Of a stretch of DNA of 27,829 nucleotides, positions 1 through 8,572 are shown one piece after another. Every line of letters starts with the position of its first letter. Position 1 is the stretch's first letter. The notes below the pieces were generated by a model. It was not told the origin of the DNA. It saw only the letters and a program-made list of their open reading frames with translations, and did not search any database. The DNA is from an uncultured Oscillospiraceae bacterium. GTDB taxonomy: Bacteria > Bacillota > Clostridia > Oscillospirales > Ruminococcaceae. The position numbers were made by a program, and so were the translations under genes. The stretch covers positions 1 through 27,829 of the forward strand of contig UREN01000025.1 of the NCBI GenBank assembly GCA_900546885.1. Direction: 5' to 3'.

Positions 1-427
1 TGCCGCGGGCCAGCCCTGTGGCCCTTTCCATTTTGCGCAGGGACGGCCATGCTTTCCCGTTTTCTCGCCGAAGCATAAAAAGATACAAATATACCAGGAA
101 TTCGCTTCCGCCCACTGCGGGCAGCATATCATCCGCATAGAAAGCGAACCATTTCCCCACAAGAGGCTTAAGCAGATACATCGAGGAAATGTAATACCCG
201 TTGGCGGCGTAGCGATGAAATTTGCTGATAAGCCCCTTTTGCTCCAGCACATGTAAGATGCTGCCAACTGTAGTGTTGCTGCGAAGCCCGCAGCGCATTC
301 TTATCGTTTCACGTTTGGCCATGGCTATTTCGGAATCATTTTTTATCCTGGCCAAATACAGGTAAACTTTCATTTCATTGCCAGATAAGCGGTAATCAAA
401 AATCTTCATTGGAACTTTGATGAACAT
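1..427 (-). CDS. Winged-helix DNA-binding protein, 3' part cut off by the window edge
   Basis: An open frame starts at an ATG (427-425) and runs leftwards off the window without a stop, so only about 142 residues are seen. A purine-rich AAGGAAGGG lies 11 bases before the ATG. An internal ATG at residue 7 is a possible alternative start. Residues about 10-85 look like a winged helix-turn-helix: NEMKVYLYLAR, then a recognition-helix region with LRSNTTVGSILHVLEQKGLI and a wing ending in YYIS. From about residue 112 a second similar unit begins (EFLVYLYLFMLRRENGKAWP). A tandem winged-helix arrangement is seen in replication-initiator or DnaD-like proteins and in GntR or MarR-like regulators. I cannot tell which this is without the missing part. 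It follows a tRNA and its terminator, and no clear promoter of its own is visible. Confidence 0.6.
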   Translation of the reverse strand, partial: MFIKVPMKIFDYRLSGNEMKVYLYLARIKNDSEIAMAKRETIRMRCGLRSNTTVGSILHVLEQKGLISKFHRYAANGYYISSMYLLKPLVGKWFAFYADDMLPAVGGSEFLVYLYLFMLRRENGKAWPSLRKMERATGLARG

Positions 428-594
428 TCTGCATTGTTCCCTTCCTTAAATTTGGCGGGCCCATACACCGTGCTTTTTCGCAAAGCGCCCAATGCCCACT
501 TGGTTCATTGGCAACCATCGGCTGGTGAAAAAATAAACGCCCCGCTTTCTATCGCATATAAGCTGTGCTGGCTATATGCCGCACTTTCCACAAC

Positions 595-623
595 AAAAAA
601 GGGTGTGCCTTTCAGACACACCC
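595..623 (-). terminator. Intrinsic terminator downstream of tRNA-Val
   Basis: On the minus strand a 7-bp stem GGGTGTG/CACACCC with a nine-base loop is followed directly by six T. It begins 8 bases after the CCA end of the tRNA, so it should end the tRNA transcript. Confidence 0.8.
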
Positions 624-630
624 TGGAACC

Positions 631-706
631 TGGTGCGCGGTAACGGACTCGAACCGCTGACCCTCTGCACGTCAAGCAGATGCTCTACCAGCTGAGCTAA
701 CCGCGC
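631..706 (-). tRNA. tRNA-Val (anticodon GAC), CCA encoded
   Basis: The minus strand folds into a complete 76-base cloverleaf. The acceptor stem is GCGCGGT/ACCGCGC, the D arm GCTC...GAGC, the anticodon stem TCTGC/GCAGA with loop TTGACGT, and the T arm AGCGG/CCGTT with TTCGAGT. The anticodon is GAC, which reads GUC and GUU valine codons. The discriminator A and the CCA end are encoded in the DNA (631-633 on the plus strand read TGG). It has a consensus promoter 37 bases upstream and its own terminator downstream, so it is a single-gene transcript. Confidence 0.97.
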
Positions 707-742
707 ATATACACCCGCAACGCGGGGAAATGTAGCTTTGTT

Positions 743-771
743 ATTATAGCAAACCCGCCCAAAAAATGCAA
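743..771 (-). promoter_or_regulatory. Sigma-A promoter of tRNA-Val
   Basis: On the minus strand TTGCAT (771-766) and a perfect TATAAT (748-743) are separated by exactly 17 bases. The expected start lies about 30 bases before the mature tRNA 5' end. Confidence 0.85.
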
Positions 772-790
772 GCTGTTTTTTCAAAACAGC
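772..790. repeat. Short perfect inverted repeat between divergent promoters
   Basis: GCTGTTTT, a three-base loop TTC, then AAAACAGC form an 8-bp perfect stem lying against the outer edge of the tRNA -35 box and about 70 bases before the typA -35 box. It could be an operator or the remains of a terminator. No protein gene ends here. Confidence 0.35.
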
Positions 791-860
791 CAGCGGGCAA
801 GCGCACCGCGCCAGCAGCCGGCAAATGCCCGCGGGAATGCGGTTTTCAGGGGGTTTATTC

Positions 861-890
861 TTGACAAGCTGCATGCCCGTATTATACAAT
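861..890 (+). promoter_or_regulatory. Promoter of typA
   Basis: A perfect TTGACA (861-866) is followed by TATACA after 16 bases (883-888) or TACAAT after 18 bases (885-890). Either gives a leader of about 40-45 bases before the typA start. Confidence 0.75.
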
Positions 891-937
891 ATATTGTCGT
901 GAAATTTGGTATATCTTACAAAAAGAGGAAGCTGAAT

Positions 938-2767
<1,830 letters not shown>

Positions 2768-2788
2768 GGTTATCCGTTCTCGATACAA

Positions 2789-2843
2789 CGTGCCCGTTCG
2801 CAGGCCGGTTTTGTTCCGGCTGCGAACGGGCACGTTTCTCTTT
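2789..2843 (+). terminator. Intrinsic terminator of typA
   Basis: A 15-bp perfect stem (CGTGCCCGTTCGCAG and its complement, 2789-2803 with 2820-2834), with a further CCGG/CCGG pairing inside, is followed by TTTCTCTTT. It starts 21 bases after the typA stop. Confidence 0.85.
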
Positions 2844-2887
2844 GCGGGCTGCCGCCCGGCGATCTGGCCCGCCTGCCCGCACAGCGC

Positions 2888-2916
2888 TTGTGAAAGACGG
2901 GCGCCCATGTTATGAT
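2888..2916 (+). promoter_or_regulatory. Promoter of the GNAT acetyltransferase gene
   Basis: TTGTGA (2888-2893) and TATGAT (2911-2916) are separated by exactly 17 bases, on the plus strand, about 66 bases before the chosen start codon. Confidence 0.7.
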
Positions 2917-2982
2917 GAACAAGAACATTGCGCTGTGGCGCCCTTTGCAAACGGCGCGGCGCGGGAAGGAAGATTGGAAACC

Positions 2983-3450
2983 ATGCTTGAAAATGTGAAA
3001 TTTCACCGTCTGCGCGAGGCACCGCAGTACCTGGAGCAGGCCTCGCGCTGGTTCAGCAGGCAATGGGGCATTCCGCAGGCAGAATATGCGCAAAGCATGC
3101 ACGCGTGCCTTGCCGGGGCGCGCATTCCCCAGTGGTATTTCGCCACCAACGAAGAACGCCGCATTGTAGCCGGAGCGGGTGTCATACGGAACGATTTTCA
3201 CCCCAGGGCCGACCTGGCCCCAAACCTGTGTGCCCTATATGTAGAGCCCGCTTTGCGCGGCTGCGGCCTTGCCGCACAGATGCTGGCCTTTGCCCGGCGG
3301 GATATGTACGCGCTTGGCATTGCACGGCTGTACCTCATCACAGACCACACACAGTTTTATGAGCGCTGCGGATGGAAGTTTTTGTGCCCTGTCACGGATG
3401 ATGAAGGCATTGCCATGCGCATTTATACTGCGCCCACCCTTCCCGTATAA
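2983..3450 (+). CDS. GNAT family N-acetyltransferase
   Basis: This 155-residue protein has the length and layout of a single-domain GNAT acetyl-CoA-dependent acetyltransferase. The acetyl-CoA binding motif A is visible as LYVEPALRGCGLAAQML (about 85-101), with the R/Q-x-x-G-x-G/A signature at RGCGLA. The typical C-terminal FYERCGW segment lies at 125-131. The substrate cannot be told: GNATs act on proteins, drugs, amines and amino acids. The ATG at 2983 was chosen because GGAAGGA lies 12 bases upstream and a 17-spaced promoter lies about 65 bases upstream. The frame stays open further upstream, but that part would run into the promoter. It is monocistronic between the typA terminator and a bidirectional terminator shared with ftsH. 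Confidence 0.88.
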   Translation: MLENVKFHRLREAPQYLEQASRWFSRQWGIPQAEYAQSMHACLAGARIPQWYFATNEERRIVAGAGVIRNDFHPRADLAPNLCALYVEPALRGCGLAAQMLAFARRDMYALGIARLYLITDHTQFYERCGWKFLCPVTDDEGIAMRIYTAPTLPV

Positions 3451-3488
3451 ACGGCTTTGCCCTGCTTGCATATTGCGGCCCCGCATGG

Positions 3489-3526
3489 AAAAAGCCCCAA
3501 TGGCTTTCCGCCATTGGGGCTTTTTT
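3489..3526. terminator. Bidirectional terminator between the GNAT gene and ftsH
   Basis: A perfect 11-bp stem GCCCCAATGGC/GCCATTGGGGC with loop TTTCC is flanked by five A on the left and six T on the right. It therefore works for the plus-strand GNAT gene and, read the other way, for the minus-strand ftsH gene. Confidence 0.92.
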
Positions 3527-3560
3527 CATATTACATGGCCCGCTGCCAGGCCAGTGCCGT

Positions 3561-5720
3561 TTATTGCGGGGTGCCGGGCTGTGCACTTTCCCCGGCTTCA
3601 GGCTGCCGGGCTGCGCCGGTGTCCGGCGCATGCCCCGCGGCCTCGGCCTGTGCGGCGGGCGCCCCGGCCTCTTCCCGGGCGGGCGCGGGCACATTGGGCA
3701 CAGGCTGCGCCTTCGGCTCGCCCGCGGGCGCAGGTTTTTCCCTGGCAGGGGATGCATCCGCCGGCGGCAGAGTGCCGCCCTGCATCAGCGTCTGGAACTC
3801 GGCGCCCGTCAGCTTTTCCCGTTCCATCAGGGCACCGGCCACCGTGTGCAGCTGCTGCATATGCTCGGAAAGAATGCTGCGCGCCGTCTCATAGGCTTCA
3901 TCCAGCATATCACGAATCTCGCTGTCGATTTCAGCCGCCACCTGCTCGGAATACCCGCGGCCCGAGCTGAAATCGCGCCCAAGGAAAGTTTCGTGCGGGT
4001 CTGACCCATACACCACAGGGCCCAGGCGCTCCGAGAAGCCATAGCGCGTCACCATGCTGCGCGCTGTGTCTGTGGCGCGCTCCAAATCGTTGGAGGCGCC
4101 GGTAGAGATATCGTCCAGCACCAGCTTTTCTGCCACGCGTCCGCCCAGCAGCATGACAATCTGCTCTGCCATTTTGGCCTTGGTAAGGTGGCTGCGGTCG
4201 TCCTCGGGCAGGTTCAGCGTATAACCGGCCGCCATGCCGCGCGGGATGATAGAGATCTCGTGCACGGGGTCTGCCGTTTTGCAGAAGTACGACACAATGG
4301 CATGGCCCGCCTCATGGTAAGCCGTAATGCGCTTATCTTTCTCTGTCACCACACGGCTGCGCTTTTCGGGCCCGGCTATCACCTTGATGCTGGCCTCTTC
4401 GATGTCCTGCTCGGTAATGGCCTTACGCCCGCGCTTTGCAGCCAGCAGGGCCGCTTCGTTCACCAGGTTTTCCAAATCGGCGCCCGTGAAGCCGGCGGTA
4501 GATTTTGCAATGGTCTTCAGCACTACGTCCGGCGCAAGAGGCTTGTTGCGCGTGTGAACGCGCAAAATTTCTTCGCGGCCCTTAATATCCGGCAGGCCCA
4601 CATACACCTGGCGGTCAAACCGGCCGGGGCGCAGCAGGGCTTTATCCAGAATATCGGCGCGGTTGGTGGCGGCAATGACAATGACGCCCTCGTTGGCGGC
4701 AAAGCCATCCATCTCCACCAGCAGCTGGTTCAGCGTCTGCTCGCGCTCGTCGTGGCCGCCGCCAAGGCCTGTGCCGCGCTGGCGGCCCACGGCGTCAATC
4801 TCGTCAATAAACACAATGCACGGCGCCGTCTTTTTCGCCTTTTCGAACAAATCGCGCACGCGCGAAGCGCCCACGCCCACATACATCTCCACAAAGTCAG
4901 AGCCGGAAATGGAATAGAACGGCACGCCCGCCTCGCCCGCGCACGCGCGCGCCAGCAGCGTTTTGCCCGTGCCCGGCGGGCCCACCAGCAGCACGCCGTG
5001 CGGAATGCGCGCCCCCAGCGTGTTAAAGCGCTGCTGGTTTTTCAAAAACTCCACAATTTCGGCCAGCTCTTCCTTTTCCTCGTCGGCCCCGGCCACATCG
5101 GCGAACGTGGCTTTGCGGCCCTGGTCGGCCTGGTCTTTCACCTTGGCGCGCCCCACGTTCATGGCCTTTCCGCCGCCACTCTGGGCGTATACAAAGTAAT
5201 AGAAAGCCCCCATCACCACCAGGGTGATGATAAGCATGGGCAGCATGGACACCCAAATGGACGTCTGCCCCGCAGGCAGCACATCATACGTCATGGGGGA
5301 ATCGGGGTATTTGGCGTCGTGCGCTGCCACATAATCCGGCAGGGACTGCAGGAAAATTGAGGTGGCAGGCACCACATAAATCAGGCTTTGCTGCTTGGGC
5401 TGCTGCACCTGCTGGCTGGCTGCGCCGCCAAACAGCGAGGCCAGCGAGCCCGTGGGCTGCGACGCAGCCTGCTGCTGCGCGGCTGCCTGTGCGTCATAAA
5501 GCTCTTGTGTGGCGGCCTCGCTAAGGGTCAGGCTCATTTCGCCGTTTTTCAAATCCAGCGTAAAGTCTGTCACCTCGCCCTGCTCGAACCACGAGATGAT
5601 TTGAGAATAGCGGACAGACGACGTCTGTTCACCCGTGCCCGTCATAATGAGCCACACCAGCACAAGGCCCAGGACGGCCAACAGCACAAGGCCGTTGATG
5701 CTTCTTGGTTTTTTGTTCAA
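3561..5720 (-). CDS. ftsH: ATP-dependent zinc metalloprotease FtsH
   Basis: This 719-residue protein is the membrane-anchored AAA+ protease that degrades misfolded membrane proteins and short-lived regulators. TM1 spans about 8-26, an extracytoplasmic domain 27-157, and TM2 about 158-178. Walker A GPPGTGKT is at 247-254, Walker B with IDEID at 305-309, and the zinc-binding HEAGH at 469-473, with the third-ligand region [12 protein letters not shown] later. The start is a TTG at 5720: GGGAGG lies 8 bases upstream, and no ATG or GTG in this region has a comparable site. Two features are unusual: a Gln/Ala-rich insertion in the outer domain (about 76-111) and a Pro/Ala-rich, probably disordered tail of about 65 residues. 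It lies 43 bases after hpt, the usual Firmicutes hpt-ftsH pairing, and ends at a bidirectional terminator. Confidence 0.97.
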   Translation of the reverse strand: MNKKPRSINGLVLLAVLGLVLVWLIMTGTGEQTSSVRYSQIISWFEQGEVTDFTLDLKNGEMSLTLSEAATQELYDAQAAAQQQAASQPTGSLASLFGGAASQQVQQPKQQSLIYVVPATSIFLQSLPDYVAAHDAKYPDSPMTYDVLPAGQTSIWVSMLPMLIITLVVMGAFYYFVYAQSGGGKAMNVGRAKVKDQADQGRKATFADVAGADEEKEELAEIVEFLKNQQRFNTLGARIPHGVLLVGPPGTGKTLLARACAGEAGVPFYSISGSDFVEMYVGVGASRVRDLFEKAKKTAPCIVFIDEIDAVGRQRGTGLGGGHDEREQTLNQLLVEMDGFAANEGVIVIAATNRADILDKALLRPGRFDRQVYVGLPDIKGREEILRVHTRNKPLAPDVVLKTIAKSTAGFTGADLENLVNEAALLAAKRGRKAITEQDIEEASIKVIAGPEKRSRVVTEKDKRITAYHEAGHAIVSYFCKTADPVHEISIIPRGMAAGYTLNLPEDDRSHLTKAKMAEQIVMLLGGRVAEKLVLDDISTGASNDLERATDTARSMVTRYGFSERLGPVVYGSDPHETFLGRDFSSGRGYSEQVAAEIDSEIRDMLDEAYETARSILSEHMQQLHTVAGALMEREKLTGAEFQTLMQGGTLPPADASPAREKPAPAGEPKAQPVPNVPAPAREEAGAPAAQAEAAGHAPDTGAARQPEAGESAQPGTPQ

Positions 5721-5763
5721 AGGTAAGCCTCCCTGCGCGGCGCATGCGGCCGCGCTGTACAAA

Positions 5764-6315
5764 TCAGACGGAATACACTTCCGGCTTCAAAATGCCGATA
5801 TACGGCAGGTTGCGGTATTTTTCGTCATAATCCAGCCCGTAGCCGATTACGAATTCATCCGGCACGGAAAACCCGATATAGTCGGCCACAAGGTCCACCT
5901 TGCGGCGGCTGGGTTTATCCAGCAGGGTGGCAATGCGAATGGAGGCCGGGCCGCGGCTGGCAAGCAGCTCTTTGATATAGCTGAGGGTAAGGCCCGAATC
6001 GAGGATATCTTCCACAATCAAAAGGTCTTTGCCCGCCAGAGGCACGTCCAGGTCTTTCACAATCTTCACCACACCGGAAGATTTCACACCCGAACCATAG
6101 CTGGAAACCACCATAAAATCAATTTCTGCAGGCACATCGATGGCGCGCATCAGGTCTGCCAGAAACACCACGGCACCCTTCAGCACTGTCACCAGCATCA
6201 GGTTTTTGCCCTTATAATCCTGGCTGATGCGCGCGCCCATCTCCTGGCATTTTGCGCGAATCTCCTCTTCGCTAAGCAGAACGCGCAGCACATCCTGCTG
6301 CATATTTTCACTCAT
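5764..6315 (-). CDS. hpt: Hypoxanthine(-guanine) phosphoribosyltransferase
   Basis: This 183-residue purine-salvage enzyme joins hypoxanthine or guanine to PRPP to give IMP or GMP. The PRPP-binding loop [11 protein letters not shown] lies at 101-111, preceded by a hydrophobic strand. The substrate loop SSYGSG is at 71-76, and DKPSRRK and the C-terminal [17 protein letters not shown] segment match the family. The length is normal. The ATG at 6315 has AGGAGG 8 bases upstream; the open frame extends 22 codons further but without a ribosome site. It is followed by ftsH at 43 bases. The tilS gene that often precedes hpt in Firmicutes is not here. Confidence 0.96.
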   Translation of the reverse strand: MSENMQQDVLRVLLSEEEIRAKCQEMGARISQDYKGKNLMLVTVLKGAVVFLADLMRAIDVPAEIDFMVVSSYGSGVKSSGVVKIVKDLDVPLAGKDLLIVEDILDSGLTLSYIKELLASRGPASIRIATLLDKPSRRKVDLVADYIGFSVPDEFVIGYGLDYDEKYRNLPYIGILKPEVYSV

Positions 6316-6411
6316 TGCACGAACCTCCTGTGCGCGGCGCATCCGGCGCGCCGGCTGTGTGCTGCCCGCCCGGCAAACCATGCACCGGCGAAAGCAGAAT
6401 AGATATTTTTT

Positions 6412-6420
6412 ATTTTATCA
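6412..6420 (-). promoter_or_regulatory. Possible extended -10 promoter of hpt-ftsH
   Basis: In an AT-rich island on the minus strand, TGATAAAAT (6420-6412) fits an extended -10 element. An overlapping TATGAT could serve instead. No good -35 box is seen at 17 bases. The leader to hpt would be about 90 bases. Confidence 0.4.
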
Positions 6421-6504
6421 TATTTGATACGAAAAATTAAGGGGGCAATTCGCTTTTTTCACGTCTTTTTCGCTTCTTTTATGCCCCTGGCGCCCGTTGC
6501 ACGC

Positions 6505-6548
6505 AAAAAAGAAAGCGCGGCACTCTTTCATACAGAAAAGAGCGCCGC
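6505..6548 (-). terminator. Intrinsic terminator of the RNase J-gdpP-rplI-dnaB unit
   Basis: On the minus strand, about 37 bases after the dnaB stop, GCGGCGCTCTTTTC pairs with GAAAGAGTGCCGC (one G-T wobble). The stem is followed by GCTTTC and then six T. Confidence 0.85.
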
Positions 6549-6584
6549 ATGCAAAGCAACCCCGGCGCCCTGCCGCGCGCCGTT

Positions 6585-7961
6585 TCACTGCATATGGGAA
6601 TAATCTACGTTTGTGAAGCGGGTGTGCGCGCCGTCCCAGGCAAGGTCCACCTTGCCCACCTCGCCGTGGCGGTTTTTGGCCACGATGCACTCGGCAACAC
6701 TGGTGTCTGCCTCTTCGCCGTTGTCATAATATGCCTCGCGGTACAAAAACAGCACCACGTCCGCGTCCTGTTCAATTGAGCCGGAATCTCGCAGGTCGCT
6801 CAGAACAGGGCGGTGGTCGGTGCGGTTTTTTTCCGCCGAACGCGAAAGCTGGCTGAGCGCGATGATGGGCACGTTCAGTTCTTTCGCCATAATCTTCAGG
6901 TTTCGCGTGATTTCGCTGATCTCCTGCACACGGTTTTCTGTGCGCTTGCCCGTGCTCATCAGCTGCAGATAGTCGATGATGACAAGGCCAATGTCCTCGC
7001 GGGCAGGGTCCTGGTTGATGCGGCGGATCTTTGCCTTCATCTCCGGGATGGTGATGTTGGACGTGTCGTCCAAAAACATGTTGGTATGCGCCAGCACCTC
7101 TGCCACACGGGCAAGGTCCTGCCAGTTTTCGCTGGAAAGCTGCCCCGTGCGGAAGGCCTGGCTGTCAATGGCCGCCTCGCTGGACAGCACGCGGTTCACC
7201 AGCTGGTCTTTCGTCATTTCCAGGCTGAAAATGGCCACCGGCACATTCTGCTTTTTGGCCACATTGGTGGCAATGTTCAGGGCGAACGACGTCTTGCCCA
7301 TGCCGGGGCGGGCGGCCAGAATGATAAGGTCCGACCGGCCAAGGCCCGTGAGCATGGTGTCCAAATAGCGGAACCCGGTGGGGATGCCCAGATATTTTTC
7401 CCGGTTGGGGCCCGATATCTCCTGCAAATGGGCAAACGTGTCGATGATGACGCTGGAGATGGGCGAAAGCGCCGAGGAGTCGCGCCCCGCGCGAATTTGA
7501 TAAATTTTCTGCTCGGCACTTTCCAGCAGCAGCTCGGGGTCTGTCTCCTCTGCCGTCTGCTCCAGAATGGTTTTGGCCGCGCCAATCAGCTGGCGCACGC
7601 GGTATTTCTCGGCAATGATGTTCACATAGGTGCCAATGTGCGAAAGCGAGGGCACCGTTTCTGCCAGCTGCGTCAGGTACACTTTCGCCTCTTCCTCGGT
7701 GGCGAAGGTGCCGGCGTCCTGCACAGCGGCCAAAAGCGTCACAAAATCTACCGGCGCGCCTGCGGTGAACAGGCGCACAATTTCAGAAAATATCTCGCCG
7801 TTCTGGCGCGCGTAAAACATCTCGGGGCGCAGGGCCTCCACCATTTTGGGAATGTTCTCCACATCCAGAATGGCAGCGCCCAGCACGGCCTGCTCGGCCT
7901 CCATGCTGTAGGGCAGGTTCACCCCCAGCGCCTCCAAGGAAAGATTCATGCCTGCGGCCAT
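6585..7961 (-). CDS. dnaB: Replicative DNA helicase DnaB
   Basis: This 458-residue hexameric helicase (called DnaC in Bacillus subtilis) unwinds DNA at the replication fork. The N-terminal DnaB domain covers about 15-120 (PYSMEAEQAVLGAAILD), followed by a linker and the RecA-like C-terminal domain. Walker A ARPGMGKT is at 217-224, Walker B VIIDYLQLM at about 327-335, and the late motifs SQLSRSAEKR-like and SDLRDSGSIEQDADVV are intact. No intein is present. The ATG at 7961 has AGGGGG 7 bases upstream; the ATG four codons later is a weaker alternative. It starts 31 bases after rplI, as in the conserved Firmicutes gdpP-rplI-dnaB order, and ends at a terminator. Confidence 0.97.
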   Translation of the reverse strand: MAAGMNLSLEALGVNLPYSMEAEQAVLGAAILDVENIPKMVEALRPEMFYARQNGEIFSEIVRLFTAGAPVDFVTLLAAVQDAGTFATEEEAKVYLTQLAETVPSLSHIGTYVNIIAEKYRVRQLIGAAKTILEQTAEETDPELLLESAEQKIYQIRAGRDSSALSPISSVIIDTFAHLQEISGPNREKYLGIPTGFRYLDTMLTGLGRSDLIILAARPGMGKTSFALNIATNVAKKQNVPVAIFSLEMTKDQLVNRVLSSEAAIDSQAFRTGQLSSENWQDLARVAEVLAHTNMFLDDTSNITIPEMKAKIRRINQDPAREDIGLVIIDYLQLMSTGKRTENRVQEISEITRNLKIMAKELNVPIIALSQLSRSAEKNRTDHRPVLSDLRDSGSIEQDADVVLFLYREAYYDNGEEADTSVAECIVAKNRHGEVGKVDLAWDGAHTRFTNVDYSHMQ

Positions 7962-7992
7962 GCCCCAGCCCCCTTTCGCCGCGCCGCGCGTG

Positions 7993-8436
7993 TCATTCTT
8001 CCACTTTCACCTTCAGCTTCGCCACCACCTGCGGGTACACGCGCAGTTCCACCTCATAGGTGCCAAAGCTTTTGATATCGGTGTCCAGCACCACTTTGCG
8101 CTTATCCACCGGCTCGCCCACAAGCTTTGAAAGCCCCTCGGCGATGTCCTTGGCCGTAACAGAGCCGAACAGGCGGCCGCCCTGGCCTGCCTTGGCTTTC
8201 AGGGCTACGGTTTTTCCCTCTATCTTTTTGGCCAGCGCCTGCGCGGCAGCCAGCTCTTCTGCGGCATGGTGCTGTTTTGCAGCGGCCTTTGTTTTCACTT
8301 CGTTCACGGCGCTGGCGCTTGCCTGCACCGCCAGCCCGCGCGGGAACAGAAAGTTGCGGGCGTAGCCGTCCGACACTTCATACACGCCGTCTTTTTTGCC
8401 AATGGACTTCACGTCCTGTTTCAGCACAATTTTCAT
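7993..8436 (-). CDS. rplI: 50S ribosomal protein L9
   Basis: At 147 residues this is a full-length L9, a two-domain protein that binds 23S rRNA near the L1 stalk. The N-terminal signature is clear: MKIVLKQDV, then GKKDGVYEVSDGYARNFLFP, followed by the long connecting helix rich in Ala and Lys (about 40-75) and the C-terminal domain with GRLFGSVT. The ATG at 8436 gives the canonical N-terminus. A GTG three codons earlier would sit only two bases from the GGGGAGAG ribosome site. An internal promoter lies just upstream, so L9 and the helicase can be made independently of gdpP. Confidence 0.97.
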   Translation of the reverse strand: MKIVLKQDVKSIGKKDGVYEVSDGYARNFLFPRGLAVQASASAVNEVKTKAAAKQHHAAEELAAAQALAKKIEGKTVALKAKAGQGGRLFGSVTAKDIAEGLSKLVGEPVDKRKVVLDTDIKSFGTYEVELRVYPQVVAKLKVKVEE

Positions 8437-8492
8437 GATAAACACACTCTCCCCTCTGCGGTGCGCGGCCGCGTGTGCGGCCCCGCCTACTC

Positions 8493-8521
8493 ATCATAGC
8501 ACAAAGCGCGCCGCCGGGCAA
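8493..8521 (-). promoter_or_regulatory. Internal promoter before rplI-dnaB
   Basis: On the minus strand TTGCCC (8521-8516) and TATGAT (8498-8493) are separated by exactly 17 bases. TGC before TATGAT makes it an extended -10. It lies between gdpP and rplI with a leader of about 50 bases. Confidence 0.72.
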
Positions 8522-8541
8522 CCGGCCAAGCGCGCCTTTGC

Positions 8542-8572
8542 GCCTGCCCGGGCGCGCCGGGCAGGCTTTTTT
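8542..8572. terminator. Hairpin at the gdpP 3' end with its T tract on the plus strand
   Basis: A perfect 10-bp stem GCCTGCCCGG/CCGGGCAGGC with loop GCGCG is followed by six T on the plus strand, where no gene ends. For minus-strand transcription the hairpin comes right after the gdpP stop codon but without a U run. It could block antisense transcription into gdpP or protect the gdpP 3' end. Confidence 0.5.

Noticed and set aside
2842..2982. 47-codon upstream extension of the GNAT frame
   Set aside because: It would begin inside the typA terminator T tract and cross the gene's own promoter.
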